A DNA stretch of 64,000 bases from Carallia brachiata (lineage: Eukaryota > Streptophyta > Magnoliopsida > Malpighiales > Rhizophoraceae): the NCBI GenBank assembly GCA_021464245.1, contig JADCRB010000064.1:3651455-3715454 (forward strand), given 5' to 3'. Positions 12,060 to 24,794 of the stretch are shown here, one piece after another. A program made the position numbers and the translations under genes. Position 1 is the first letter of the stretch, and every line of letters starts with the position of its first letter. The notes beneath the pieces were generated by a model, which was not told the DNA's origin, did not search any database, and saw only the letters and a program-made list of their open reading frames with translations.

Positions 12060-15000
12060 TTAACAAAAATAATAAAATAATAATAATAAAAGTGGAATAT
12101 TAAACATACAGAAAGGCAAAGAATAAGGAACAGGAACAGAAAAAAGAATAATGCACAGAAAATCGAGAAGATATCATCCCGACGCCGACGAATTAATTAA
12201 AAAAACAAAAATAAAAACAAGAAATTTCTCGTCTTTCCCTAACTCCTCTACACTTGCATATTCAAAGAATTAAAAAGAAAGATTAAGGATTCACCAGTTG
12301 CAAAGAAGAGTGTGGATTGCGACGGCCGCCAAAACGCCGCTGCGATAAGAGTCTGTAGGGTCTAGGATTTTTTTTTTCTCTTCGGTTGAGAAAGAGAACA
12401 CAGCATCTAGGTTAGTTTAACAAAGCTTCTGGGGCATATTATTCCAAAAGAAAAAAAAAAATAAAGTTTCAACCTCATATTTTCATATTTTCAAATTTTT
12501 ACTCACCTTTTTTTTTTTTAATTCACCTATTATTTTCGTAATTGATTTGCATCCGTTTCAATTAAATTGCCGTTATCTTTACGTAATTTGATACGTCAGC
12601 ACAGCAAGTTATGCTGACGTGATATTCTTTATTTTTTTAGTGAAAATTTTAATTTTATTTTCTTTTAGAAAAAGGAAAAAAAATCTGAAAAAGTCATCGG
12701 AACAACAACAATCGGGAATAATCACAAAAACCGTATCTGAACACGGCAATGATAGATTGGATGACATAAATCAAATCTTGGTTTGGATTTTTGTAACCTT
12801 TTCCCCATCTTTTCCCTTTTAGTTCTCAATTTTCATTTTAAGTACGGATCTAAAATCTCAATGATCTTGGATCTTAAAAATCTTCGATTTAAGGGCAAGT
12901 TGATTCTTATTTTTGGCTGTGATTTTGGGTTTGTTTTACCCTGCGATGTTGTCTGTGAATTTCGGTGTTTGAATGCAATTTTGAGATTTGGGAAGGAGGT
13001 AAAATAGAAAAGAGCAGAGGAGAGCAAAGAGGAGGAGGAAAGAGGTCCGGGGTGGCTGAGGCGGAGAAGAAGGTGGTCACCAAGGCGGCGCTCGATGGCT
13101 AGTGCTTCTGGTGCTTCCGCCGCCGTTGAAAAAGAATCAGATCCTTAGGTTCGATTTTTTCTAAAGAATCGACAAACAACAGACTTGTGAGGATAAAGGT
13201 GGCAATGCAAAGATTGCATAATTCTACCAAAAAGATCATATAATCAAAAAGAGAATCTTCAAAAAGGTGAGACGTGGTGGTGCAGAGCAAACATAATCAG
13301 AGTTTTTTTTTTTTCGTAAAAACTAAAGTTTGGATTTAAAAAAAATGAAATTGAAAAATTTTCTCTGATGTGACAAATGAGGTGGCAAAAATAATAATAA
13401 TGTAGTCGAAATGGATATAAACTACATATAGTGTATGAATTTATAAAAATGAAAAAAATAAATAAATAAAAAATAATATAATAATAATATTATTATAATT
13501 AATAAAAAATAAAAAATAATTTATAAAAAATAATATTTATTTATTTATTAAAAAATAAATTAAAAATTATTAAAAATAATATAATATATTATTATTACTT
13601 TAATTTTTAATTTTTTTATTCAACATCCAAGATTAGAAACTAAAGTGAAATATGAGAAACAAAATTGAGTCAATATACGACGAACCCATTATATAGATGA
13701 TAGGACAGGGCTAATAAAGTATTTTGCCACATACGTCGGTTCGGTCCTCCAAAGCCTATTAGAGCTCTGTTCAACCTGCTCATGGCTAGATCGATCGGTT
13801 TCGGGCGCTAGCAGAGGCAGAAAAAAAAAGTAGATCACTTGGTAGCGCTTGGAAACCTGCTTAGAATTAGAACGAGCAGAAAAAGTGAGAAGAAAGAAAA
13901 AGATGATTCCCCAAAAGAAGCTTTTCTGTCAGTTCACTTGCTCAATCCTTGACTTACTTGAATTGAATCACAGTCGGTGGAGGAAATAAAAAAGAGGTAA
14001 ACATTCGTGAAATAAGTTTATTTATCGTGCTTGCTGCCGGGAAAATATCGTAACTGAGTGCTTACTTATAATAAATAATAACATGCAAGGTGTCTTAAAA
14101 AAAAACGTAGGGATTGTGGCCAAAACGCCACCGCGATAAGAGCCTGGAGGGTCTAGGTAGGTTTGTTTTGTTTATTGATATAAGGAATCGATTTATTTAT
14201 ATTCTTCGAAATCGTCCAGACCAGACCGATATAAAAATAACAGAAATGCCTGTGTGAAGTAGGAGAAAAACTCTACTGCAATGATCTACAATTGATAAAG
14301 TTACAGTAACCTTTAACAAACGGGATTTACAATCTGTTAAAATGTAATTCATTGACCAAAGACTAAACTCACTTAACTCACTTAACTACTGATAATTAAT
14401 TAAATTTAATCTGGTCAGACAACTCTGCCATTGGCAGAAAATACTGCACCTTACCCGCAACAGAAATCGATCTAATAAATTTTACATTGATCTCCGACTG
14501 CACAACACAACAACCTACAGAGAGGCAACAGCAACAACAACAGAAAACCCACAATACATAGGAAAATTCTTCCCAAAAGCCTCCGGAGGAGACAAAAGTG
14601 GTTCTGGCCGTCGGAGGTGGTGGTGTCCATGGCGGCGGCTCCGGCGATGACCCCATCGGCTGCGGCGACTTATGGAAGGCAGACCACTGTGGTGACGAGG
14701 ACAAGGCCGATAGCACAGGAACCATGGACGGCAGAAGCTGTGGATACTTTAGTAGAATCGGCAATAGCAGCACCAGATTCACCAGCCGTAGGGACAGCTC
14801 CAGCACGTACAGCGGCGCCGGAGGGAACAACGATGGCAGAGGCAGCATCGCCGGCAACAGTACGGTGGAGAGGATAACTGAAACGGCAAAAACGAAGCGT
14901 GGCTAGAGAGGAGAACGGAACTGTTGTTGGGAAGACCGTGGGACACCTCTACTTGACTAGATCTACCGAACAAGCGAGGGAGGTGAGAGGAAAATGGTTG

Positions 15001-16080
15001 TTTCAAAGAGAGAATAGAGAGAGGGGCAGAAGAAGCTATGGAGGAAAGAAGACAGGGAAGGAAGGAAGCAGCAAGGAGGATAGAGATAATGCCTTCATTT
15101 TGTTTTTTTGTTTTTTTGGTTTTTTGAGAATAGGATCTAGGTTAGTTTAATGCTTCTTGGGTATAATCATACAAATGGACCCACACCGAGTGCAGCTGCG
15201 GGCATTAATAAAATATTATTTTTAAAATCCTAATAAAATTAAAATTTAAATATAAATAATTGTTATTTAAAATTTAGAATATAAACGTCATATTAAATTT
15301 TATATAAAAAAATTATATTTAATTTCTTTTTTTTTTTAGAGTTCAAATTAATATTATTAATTTAATGGGCTCAATTTGTGTTTGGTAGGTGAACCAAACA
15401 TTAGAATATGCAAATTGTATACATTTTTTTTAGGAGATTGACTAATTTAAAATATGAATTAAATTAATTTAATTTGAAATATATTTGAAAATTTAAAACT
15501 TAAGTAGAATTCATTGGAAATAATAAAATAAATTATTATTTTATTATTATACAAAATATACTAATTATTAAAAATAACTTTTTGTATAAAAATAGATTTT
15601 AAAAAAGAAGAACGAAAATATAAAGAAAGAAAATTCACTATATATTTTCTATTTCTTCATTTTTTGTCATCTATTTCCTATTTATATAAACAATATTTTT
15701 TCTAATAATTTTTTTCTTATTTTTTATATATCTTTTATCTATTCAAATAATTTTATTTTCTCTAAATAATTTTTTTACACAATTTTCTTGCCTAGACACC
15801 TTAATTCTCCGATGTTCAAGTCACCGCATTGTGACATTAGCAAACCCCAACTTAAAGTATATCGCCACTTTAAAGTACAGCGCCGCTTTGAAGTCTGTTT
15901 TCTGGCCATCTCTCTTACCCCGGGCGGTCGTTTTCAAAGTCTTCCGTCTTTAAAAAATCTTACCGAAGGATCCAATCGATAGATCTCTTCTGCATCTCTC
16001 TTTCCTCTGTGTCTATTTTTCTTTGTGTGTTTTTTTTTTTCAATTAATTGGTTCGAACTCGAGCTCGACGACTCCAAACC
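12060..16080. other. Intergenic region between the two DUF295 genes
   Basis: Mostly AT-rich DNA (13430-13620 and 15190-15790 are almost pure A/T). A segment of about 50 bp at 12312-12366 is repeated at 14110-14158; the repeats share the core gcgataagag and end in gggtctagg. A second shared stretch, ctaggttagtttaa, occurs at 12408 and 15130. The second locus therefore looks like an interrupted copy of the DUF295 pseudogene leader. The GC-richer block at 14590-14900 has open frames on both strands (minus 14857-14396, plus 14617-14877), but no protein is recognised, so none is annotated. Confidence 0.5.
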
Positions 16081-16090
16081 TTCTCCGAAG

Positions 16091-17033
16091 ATGACGCTTT
16101 CAACGAGTGCGCTGAAGCAATTGAAGGTACTTTCTATTGTTTTGCTTGTCCGTACAAAATTCTGTTGTTATTAACATCAAGCCTTCAAAGTCCATAATTT
16201 TTTTTCGTCGATTGTAGTTGGCCGGATTCCGACACAATTTATTTGCTGTCTTTTTAGTTGATGGACTTTCATATAGAGTAGCTCAGAGGACAACGTATGC
16301 AATGTATCAGAGATCTTAGTTGGCAACAGATCTTTCTCCGGTGGCTATGGATTTTATATATTGGACTCTAATTAGTAATAACATATTATTCTCAGTTTTT
16401 TTATTTTCATAATTTTTCAACCTAACTTATATTAATTTGTTATATCAACCATCGCCAAAGCTCACGAACATCCCCCGAGATCCAGATGCTGAAGGGTCAT
16501 ACTTGCCCTTTTTTTTTTAGAGATAAAGTAAAAATTAGTCAGTTTTATAAATTTTTTCAATTAAATCTTAAAATTTTTCTTTTTTTAAAGTACTTTAATT
16601 TCATAAACTCAGTACCCTTAAATATTTATCTTCCATGTATAAGAACGATGGTGGGGAATGTGATTATTTGCTTTAGGCCAATGTATCTTTATCCTTTTTT
16701 ATTAATAGACATCAATTTTGAAGATTTAGGACTCAATTATAAAACTTCATAAAAATATAAGATTAATTTTTCCTTCATTTTTTTAATTAATAGACATTAA
16801 TCATCGTTAGTTGTTGTCCACAAAGTTCTGTAAAGAGTATCACTGGTTCTTTGGTTTTTTTGGTGGCTTTGTTTTAACCATGTATTCGTTCCTGACTGAC
16901 TTGTTTGCAATGTTCAATTTGCACGTCTTATATGTTAATTAGGAGCCAAGCTTGCCTGTTAACTGATCTAGTTTTGGTTTCAAAAGCATGACGAAATTAT
17001 TTTAAATTAACAGAAAATCAAATTTCCCTTCTT

Positions 17034-17079
<46 letters not shown>

Positions 17080-18526
17080 TTGTTCTTTGATTAATATTAT
17101 GGTCACTGCCTGGTTTCTTAAGCAGTATGTTACCGGTAAAATTCCCAAGCTTGTTGGTGCCGCTGTATGGGGTCTCCAATTCCATACATCATTCAGTACT
17201 TATATGACGAGTAGGGCTTCTTACCAGGAGAACCCTCAGTCGCAGTCGTCATCCAGGTTGCCACCACTTGTCAGTTGCATCACTGATCAGGTTCCCCATC
17301 TGGTTCTGCCATCCGTCAACGACGAAGCCACCGGCCAGATTGTGTATCGTTTTTTCAATCCTATAAATAAACAAGTATTTGGCATCAGGAAGCAAAGGAG
17401 CAGTATTCTGCCAAATACTGCTCGCCATTTCTGGTCCTCTAACGGTTTGCTGGCCTTTGCTGACTTCAACGAATGCGGGTTGTACGTATGGGCTCCTCCA
17501 TTCTCTTCCTTCTCAGATTTATCTGAGGATGTCATCAAACTCCCATCCATGGAATCGCTTCCCTCTGTAGTTGGTGTGACTCGAAACATGGATGGCTCAG
17601 TAGAAAAGTACAGATTACAATTACGTGGATCGCATTCTCTCACTTTCCGGGATATAACACAAGAAGTCTCTCATTGCCTTGTAAGACAGGTTGCTTTCTC
17701 ATCATTTCCGTCATCAGCATCAACTATAAGCAACAGTAATTGCGCGATTATGGCTATATATGGCGGAGATACAAGTTCTCACCTTGCTTTTTGTAAGCTC
17801 GGAGATGCAACTTGGGTTGATGTGCCGGCACCATATTCAAGATATGTTTCCATCACATATTGCAGCAAAGACCAACTATTTTATGCCATTAGTGATTCTG
17901 AAACGGTAGAAGCTTGGGATGTCCACGACCGATCTTCTACAAAAAGAATTTCAGTTGACAGGTATATGGATTACCCCATGCCCAAGTACAAGGGACGTGA
18001 AGCAACTTTAGGAAAGCAACGTGAAGCAATATTGGGGATGCGACGTGACAAGAAGCTTTATTTGGTGGAGTCGTCCGGTGATTTGCTACTAGTTGTCAGA
18101 CATTTTTTCCGGAACACATGCATTAATCCTCCCTACAACCACGACAGCTATTTTACTGCTGGATTCGATGTGTACAAATTTGATCTTGCATCGCCCACAA
18201 ATTGGACTCATGTAGAACACTTGCAGGATCGAGCTTTGTTTGTGGGCCAGACAAACCCATTTTCCCTTTCTACTAGAGACTTCCCAGGGTTGATGGGAAA
18301 TTCAATTTACTTTGCCGATGATGAGCTAAATCTTACACATAAACCATTTAGCTGTCATCGCAGTGAGCGAACCAGTCATGATGTGGGTGTCTTCAACTTG
18401 GAAGATAACCGTATGGAGTTCTATTATCCATTCATGGAGTTCTATTATCCATTTGGTATTGATGGTCTTAAGGGTATTGATGATCCACCTGCTGTATGGA
18501 TTGCTCCGAACATGTGTGGTTACTAA
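16091..18526 (+). CDS. DUF295 family protein, likely mitochondrial or organellar
   Basis: I propose two exons: 16091-16126, with the start codon and a donor at AAG|GTACTT, and 17126-18526, with a pyrimidine-rich acceptor ending ttaagcag. They give a 478-residue protein starting MTLSTSALKQLKYVTGK. The arginine-poor, Lys/Ser/Thr-rich, acid-free N-terminus looks like a mitochondrial presequence, as in the organellar DUF295 proteins. Family signatures are YRFFNPINKQVFG, WSSNGLLAF, LYVWAPPF, KLPSMESLP, SLTFRDITQEV, YCSKDQLFYAIS, LYLVESSGDLLLVVRH, FDVYKFDL, ALFVGQTNPFSL, GNSIYFADDE and the terminal DDPPAVWIAPN, in the usual DUF295 order. Some of this family are called KIB1-4 because of kink-suppressed-in-bzr1-1D F-box members, but no F-box is seen here. 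The frame is intact to TAA at 18524. The molecular role of organellar members is not established. The intron placement is inference; a single-exon start at the ATG at 17099 is the alternative. Confidence 0.85.
17035..17080. repeat. (CA)n(TA)n microsatellite
   Basis: A CA run of about 17 units passes into a TA run, in the proposed intron of the DUF295 gene just before the acceptor. Confidence 0.95.
18413..18454 (+). repeat. In-frame 21-bp tandem duplication in DUF295 gene
   Basis: The unit encoding MEFYYPF is present twice back to back and differs at one base. It adds seven residues to the C-terminal part of the propeller domain without changing frame. Confidence 0.95.
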
Positions 18527-18529
18527 GGG

Positions 18530-19172
18530 AGGTTGATCCATCACATAAGTAAGCTCATTCATTATGGTTTTTTTTTTTCCAACTTGTTTCATTTTTTTTT
18601 TTGGGATCTTAATTATCATGCACCCGGATACCTTATATGTTTGTTGTTTTTTTGGTGCATCGGAAAATCTTAGGTTTGTTTTTTATTTGCCTTTTAATTT
18701 TAATTTAATTTCCAGTCGTTGCTTCATAAAATTGACTTACCCAGCACAGCGTCCACTTTTCTGGTGCAGACTGCTAGTTAAGCAAGCGGGTATATACTTG
18801 TTCTTGATGTCTTTTTTTATGCCTACTAGTATTAGAACCGTGAGATGTCTAAATTTATTAAATTTGTTGGTTTTTTTTTTTTTGTTTACTTGAGTTTTGT
18901 ATCAGTCTCTCAGTACTCGATTTCTTTGATTAGTATTTGTTTACTTAATTTTAATTTCATCGAGTAGAAAAAGGGGACAAAGATGAAGCTCAAATCCGAA
19001 CGCACTTACATTTGCCCACAATATCGTCATTTTCCGTCGGCATTAACTAAGGAACCCCGAAAAAAAAAAACTCACAATTGACATTATTAATTTATTATTA
19101 CATAAACTGGCATTTATACGGAGTTTTTGTGAATTCTATCACTAGATGGTTTGGATTTTTGCATTCTATTTA

Positions 19173-19220
<48 letters not shown>

Positions 19221-19700
19221 AGTAATGATAAATATTTTAAAAATTAAAATATCTTAAAATTTGTAATTATAAAAAGATTTATTTTTTTAATTTAACAGTG
19301 TTAACAAATTAATAATTTTTTAATTATACATTCTAAAATATTTTATAACATAAATTTTAAAATATTTATTATTATTATAATATGTATATATATATAAAAG
19401 AAGAGAGCAGCCATTTTCATCGATGCTTAAGTCATGTTATGAGCTTTCGTTATTCCTTGTGCAAGATTTTCCTACTAGAAAGCCACTGCGCATTTCTTTC
19501 CTTTCGTTTTTTTCTGGTTTAATTTGGATGCTTTTCCATTGAAGTAATGTTAGCCAACCTCGTATTCATATTAAATATAAGATTATAACCATACCATATA
19601 AAGAAGGGCCAATGTTCGCTGGAGTGCTATAACAATTATGTCTCCCATACATATATAGCCAGTTATTTGAATACCTCATAATCTAGAAAACTTGGTACAA
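18530..19700. other. Intergenic, 3' of DUF295 gene
   Basis: No gene is seen. It holds T-rich tracts (18566-18602, 18869-18884) and a (TG)n(TA)n microsatellite at 19171-19218, which borders an AT-rich inverted-repeat element. Confidence 0.6.
19218..19385. repeat. AT-rich hairpin, MITE-like
   Basis: The left end gataaatattttaaaaatt and the right end aattttaaaatatttatt are near-perfect inverted complements, separated by about 120 bp. It borders the TA microsatellite, and the target duplication is obscured by the AT repeats. The transposon superfamily is not assigned. Confidence 0.45.
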
Positions 19701-19702
19701 AC

Positions 19703-19945
19703 ATGTGCCGATCGATACAATTGGCTTCTCTGGATGATAAGACGTCTCTAGTGTCCAGGAAGTGGTCTCCTCCGCCTGCTGGCTGTCTCAAGATTAATTG
19801 TGATGCCTCATATGATGGCCAATCCTGCCGAGCTGGTGTAGCAGCAGTTGGAAGAGATCTAGCCAGGAAGAGCGTCAGTGCAGTGCTCCCTCAATGGCTG
19901 AAGCTATGGCACTCCGCACTGGTGTGCAACTAGCCCTTTCTGTTT
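19703..19945 (+). pseudogene. RNase H-like (RVT_3) retroelement remnant
   Basis: The frame KWSPPPAGCLKINCDAS is the typical start of the RNase H-like domain found at the end of plant LINE-type ORFs, with the first catalytic Asp in CDAS. The second block, AEAMALRTGVQLAL, with the catalytic Glu, lies in another frame after CSLNG, so a frameshift separates them. It ends in a T-rich tract at 19943-19957, directly before the outer edge of the inverted repeat at 19963. It is non-functional. Confidence 0.7.
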
Positions 19946-20047
19946 TTTTTTTTTTTTCGGGGGCTTTTTGATTTTTTAAGAGACTTTTGACTTTTCCTGT
20001 TTAATTCTACTACTTATGTTCATATTTGTCTTCTCTTTGCATTAGAA

Positions 20048-22044
20048 GCTGGTTGATGAGGCCCAACTGCTTGGGGTGGACTTATCAGAAAACATTCTTT
20101 CACTTGTGATGTGTTTTCATGGATGCAATGTCGGTGTTGAGCCAATTGTTGATCTAGTGAAGCGGTTACTTGTTATGCAGAGATCTCTTGGTTTAAAATG
20201 TATACCTAAATTGTCATCAGTAGTGCTATCCCTTTTTATTATCCTTGTTGAATCAGAGCTTGAACATGATCAACTCTCCCTAGTAAAGGTCCTCACATTT
20301 CTTTTGGAGTGGAAAAGTGAAGATGGTATCTCCTCTAGACCATATCGTGTGCTCTCGTATTTTATATTAATTTCTTATGCCAGAGTTGATACATAAGCTG
20401 TAACCTCCTCTTACATTCGTTCATGAATTAATTCTCATTAGCAGTCTTTGTTGCATCTGGCATATGTATATTTATTGCGTAACTATTTTTTTTTTCTCGA
20501 TCATTTTAGAAACCATTAATAGAATCAGTACAGGGCCTGTACTTTCCGCATTATGTTCTTGCAGGCTTGAACCATTTTTGTATTTGAAATTTAGATTAGT
20601 GAGTTAATTGTGGGAAAAAGTAATGAAATAATTGTTCTGATTTATGTAGTCCATGACTTTCTTTAAGTGTTACAATTAGTTTATTTATTTTGCAGAATAT
20701 GTGGTTGCTGAAACCAATTGTGCGTTGAATCAGGAGCTGTTATTCACATTTCCTATTATCAACCTTATGTCTTCTGCCTCTGGATCTGTTAAAGGGGCAG
20801 CAGCTGATTTGCTTGTCATGTTAGAAAAGCTCCTGGTACAATTGTCAACAGCTCCAAGAATTGAACTAGCAACAGGATGGAGAAATCCTTACATAAGCTC
20901 GCCCGGGTTCCTGGTTTATAGGCTTTTACAAAATTTGTGGTTTCAGGTCTACAATTTTAATTATCCTCCGGATGCCAAATTTGAAATATTTATTTCTTTA
21001 AATTTTACTGGATTCGTTGGGTTTGGTATTTATTACTCTTGTCCTCAGACAAAAGGGACAAAAGGAAAATAAAAACACTGAATTTTGAGATTCTAACATT
21101 GAATTTGTTTCATTATTGGTTTAACCATAGTGTTTTGAAAAGAAAAGGAACTAGGAAATTATCTGGGGATGCTAAATATAGAATATGGAAAGAATGTTAA
21201 TTAGTGATTCATGTTGATAACACCATCTATTTGGGAAACCGTCTCTTTTGGACTGGTTCTTGAATGAGTTGAGTTCAGGTGATACATTGAGCTGCAATTT
21301 TGTTGTATATGATGACTGTGTTTTTACAAGACTTTCTTTTTTCCCCATTTTTTTTCCAGGAGCAGTCCACTTTCTTCATCAGTTTTTCTTCCAGGGGTAA
21401 AGCTGATGTCAAAGGAATGTACAATGAGCAGGAAACTTGGGCTGCTCAATTAAGAGAATACTCTTTACAGATCATTGTGAGAGGGAAATAGTCACAACCC
21501 CTTTCTCATTCTGAAGAAACTTTTTTAACTGGTACTGAGACATATCTTTGTTCTATTTCTTCTTAGAATTTTTCAAAGTATGCCCTTTGTTTAAATATTC
21601 CTTTATAACATAGTATCATCAACCTGACCATTTTGCCTTGTGGAAATGTTTCCATTTCTGAGTGCAGTCATTGGTGTTTTATTGATGCATCCATTGTTGG
21701 GAAATGCCGCAATAGATTTGTTGTCTGCTCTTGGCATTATGGATCCCAAACAGGGAGTTCCATTGTTGCTATCTGTCCTGTTTTACAGTGGCATTTTCAC
21801 CAGAAAAGATATTAATTACCATAATATGTTGGTGAGTTCCCATGTCTCTCATCCCATGCAATTGATGCAAGGGTATGTAAAGCTACTGGCACCAGTCATT
21901 TTTAAACTTTTTTTTTCTGTGTTTCGTCCTCTCAGTCAAAAGTTCTGGCAATGCTTCCGTCACTTGCTTCACATGTCATGACGATTCCATTGATAATTCA
22001 GACTATACTGCCCTTGATTCAAAAGGATGGAAAACCGTATGTAC
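20048..22044 (+). pseudogene. RST1: RST1 copy B fragment
   Basis: It holds the counterparts of copy A exons 4 to 8: LVDEAQLLGVDLSENILSL at 20048, YVVAETNCALNQELLF at 20698, EQSTFFISFSSRG at about 21360, MFPFLSAVIGVLLMHP at 21645, and KVLAMLPSLASH at about 21940. Two lesions are shared with copy C and absent from copy A. One is an in-frame TAG after IIVRGK at about 21490, where copy A reads IIERRKSSQP. The other is loss of the 3' splice site before MFPFL, which reads GG instead of AG at about 21643. Both ends are cut inside introns, so it cannot encode a full product. Confidence 0.9.
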
Positions 22045-22245
22045 GCTTAAACCAATTGTTTATTGCTTCATTCCTTTTTTCCTTGTTTCTAGTATGTGCA
22101 TTTGAACTTCGATCCACTTCCATTGCAATCTGTACGACATCGAATATCATGATTAATATCTTCATGTCATGAAAGGGACAGTGGCAATCAGGACCTAACA
22201 TACCAATAGATTTTAGTGTAAACATCAAATAAAAGGTTTGCTTAC

Positions 22246-23326
22246 AGTTTGATGACCAGAAGCTGTGAGGATGCTGGTATCTTCTTGAAGAAATTGCAAT
22301 GCATGTCAGATAAGCCTACACGAGACCGAAATTATTAGTCCCAGCAACAGATTTTTAATGTCAATCGTCAACAATTTCCCCCCCCCCCCTTCATACTACT
22401 TAATACATATAATCACAGCGTACACTTTGTCACTGTCCCGTGGCCACAGTATTTAGTTTAACTTTCATAGTGCATTACTTGCTAGCTTGTGCTAGTGCCT
22501 CGCAATTCTCTTAAATTCTTAATCAAGAAATTGACCAGACCAGCACTGCTTCCCAAAAATCCGCAATCAGAATTGCCCTAGTAATCATAAAATTAAGAAG
22601 CGTGAGCTACCTTGATCCAGCATAAATCAAATACAGAATTCTGATTAGCCACCCATTCACTTGTTCTTGCTTTCTCTGCCAATTATCAACCCAAAAATAA
22701 TTGTTAAAGTCAATTGATTAGCAAGCATAGAAAGCAATTTAGATAAGAAACCAAAACAAAAAATAAATAAATAAATAAAAACCAAAGACAAAAATGTGCA
22801 TTCTCTCGATGAGAATTGAACAGATGGAACTTCCTTCGAGTATCGAACAGGCTCAGGTACCCATCCTCATTGGAAACGGCAAGAATATGGCAGTTTTTGC
22901 TAGTCTAAACGCATTCAGAATAAACCAAAATTCACGTAGAATTCGCAAGTGCTGCACTAAAAACTCGAAATGGACCTTTTATTTTTAAGAATAAAAACTC
23001 AGAAGTATATGAAATTTTCATCAAAATCATATGAAATTACTCGCGAGTCACACCTTATAGAAAGAAATAGCCAGCGGCGGCGTCTCCTGGCCGCCATGCT
23101 CCACTGCCAGCACTCCGGTTTCCGTGATGTTCGACGCCGTTTCGTCCACACACGGCTGTTTTCGAACTGCAAGTACCATTTAGTGTAGCCTTATAGCCTT
23201 GTACAACATATGCATAAAGATATACAAATCCAGAGAGAGACAGAGAGAAAGACGGAGACCTCTGAATCCATTGAGCTACCTGGACAGGATGTCTTGAGAG
23301 AAGGAACGCGATTTGCAGGCCTCCAT
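22246..23326 (-). pseudogene. CDT2/DTL-like WD40 gene, 5' fragment (left arm)
   Basis: It mirrors the fragment at 31073-32153. Exon 1 starts MEACKSRSFSQDI at 23326 and carries one extra base before its donor (CTGTCCAG against CTGTCAG), which breaks the frame. Exon 2 reads TETGVLAVEHGGQETPPLA, exon 3 HILAVSNEDGYLSLFDTRRK, exon 4 SEWVANQNSVFDLCWIK, and exon 5 EDTSILTASGHQT. The WD40 domain is cut after the first repeats where the RST1 fragment begins. CDT2/DTL proteins are substrate receptors of CUL4-DDB1 ubiquitin ligases acting on replication-licensing factors. This fragment cannot do that. Confidence 0.8.
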
Positions 23327-23773
23327 GAGATAGAGAGAGGCACTGAGCGAGCCACGGGGAAAGAGACGGTGAAAGCATTGTGGCAGTATCATTGTCTGTT
23401 CGAAATTATTATTATTATGTTGGAATCAGTTTGGCGTAACGGGGCAAGATTGTCGTTTTAGGCCAGGCGGGAAAACTCAAAATTTCTCGGCAGCGGCGAT
23501 GGTCTCTTTTTCTGCGAGACAGGAGAAGAGGTTTTTTTTTTTTTTTTTTGGTTATAAAGAGGAAGAGTTTTAATTACATTCTTTCTGGACTCATGCGTCT
23601 GTCCCAGTATGCGTGTGTGGTGATGCGCATGAGTCATAACCGCTCTCCTCTCTCTCACACAGACGCGCTCCTCTGTCTCTCACACACACACGCGCTCCAG
23701 ACTCTATAAAAGAACATACCAGAAACAACAGTCGAGGTCTCACTCTCCAAGAAGAAGAACACAACAACGAATC

Positions 23774-23976
23774 ATGAATAGGCTTCTCCGAGCATGCCGT
23801 TCTCTTGCTGCCATTGGCGCCTGCGCTCCTTTCAGATTAGCTCCGACCAACACCACTTCTGATTGTTGGTTACGGAGAAGGTTGAAGTTCAAGGATGTCG
23901 GGTCGATGAAACACATAGAAAGGTTCAGTGTGAAAAGTGTGGGAACCTGTGTCAAATTTTTACTACATGAAAGTTA
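23774..23976 (+). pseudogene. Truncated copy of unrecognised small gene (left arm)
   Basis: It starts MNRLLRACRSLAAIGACAPF, the same presequence-like N-terminus as the gene at 30577, and then jumps over about 300 bp to the segment encoding KVEVHGCRVDETHRKVQCEKC, out of frame. The arm ends at 23943 and unrelated sequence supplies the stop. Confidence 0.8.
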
Positions 23977-24794
23977 ACTTTGTGCTATCATTCAAGATAA
24001 TAACTTAATACTAAGTTAATGTGTTTATTTTTATCATAATTCACGTTCAAGTCCTTGCCTTTACTTTTAAAAAAATTGGTGAACTATAAGTTTGAAATTC
24101 ATCAATATTATAATACAATATAAAAGAGATTTATTAAACTTAATAATATTCAAATAAAAACTTTTTCTTGCAAAAATAGTTAAATAAGAAGATCAACTAC
24201 AAAAAAAAGTCAATTTTAATATCTAAATATTATAACATATATATATATATATATATATGAGTCCCTTTATTTATTGGAAAAAAGGGAAAAAGGGTGACCT
24301 GCGTCAAATATGTGAAAATATATGGGAAGAAGGCTCCCTTCATCAGCCAACTTTAAAATCCACCATCAAAATTTGAATTACTCGATTTCCCGTTTTAACA
24401 CTTCTCTAAAAATGCCGCACAGGTCTTCAATCCAAAATGACACAACTAACAAGTATAAAATTTTCACCTTACACAAAAAACTTCAAATTAAATTATAATA
24501 GAAAAAATTGAGGCCGCCATATCACACAGGTAAAATAGGAAATTAAGGGAAAATAAAAGGAAACTGAAAATGGTTGCCATTATATCACAATAATGCTCTT
24601 AATTACTGTGGATACAATGCTAAGAACGTTGCATCTTTTGCCTGGACACATCGATCACACGGTCTTATTGGCCAGAAGAAAGCTATACATAGTATCTGAA
24701 ACTGATTACTGATACAAGTCAAACTATAATTCGGCCAAAAACAGCATGTTACCCCGAGGGATATTCATGTTCAGAATGGGGGGAAATAAACGCT
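23977..24794. other. AT-rich spacer downstream of the farnesyltransferase gene
   Basis: No gene is seen. A (TA)n microsatellite lies at 24237-24258. The part next to 24794 is presumably the 3' untranslated region of the minus-strand farnesyltransferase gene. Confidence 0.5.

Larger units (their letters stand above)
19963..23943. repeat. Left arm of about 4 kb inverted repeat
   Basis: It is the reverse complement of 30127-34425 with small indels. It contains, from the outside in, RST1 copy B, a five-exon DTL fragment, and the start of the unrecognised small gene. The outer border is in an RST1 intron, where homology begins at gattttttaagagac. The inner border is at gtgaaaagtgtggga. Confidence 0.9.

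Noticed and set aside
14396..14906. Overlapping open frames of 86 to 153 codons on both strands
   Set aside because: They are Pro/Leu-, Ala- or Gly-rich, as expected from GC-rich low-complexity DNA. No frame shows a recognisable domain, and both strands are open, so no gene is called.
16040..16062. tRNA B-box-like ggttcgaactc near 16050
   Set aside because: No A-box or cloverleaf is found around it; it lies in the leader of the DUF295 gene.
22380..22390. Poly-C run, and the poly-G run at about 32008
   Set aside because: It is the same homopolymer in the two inverted arms, a simple repeat rather than a signal.
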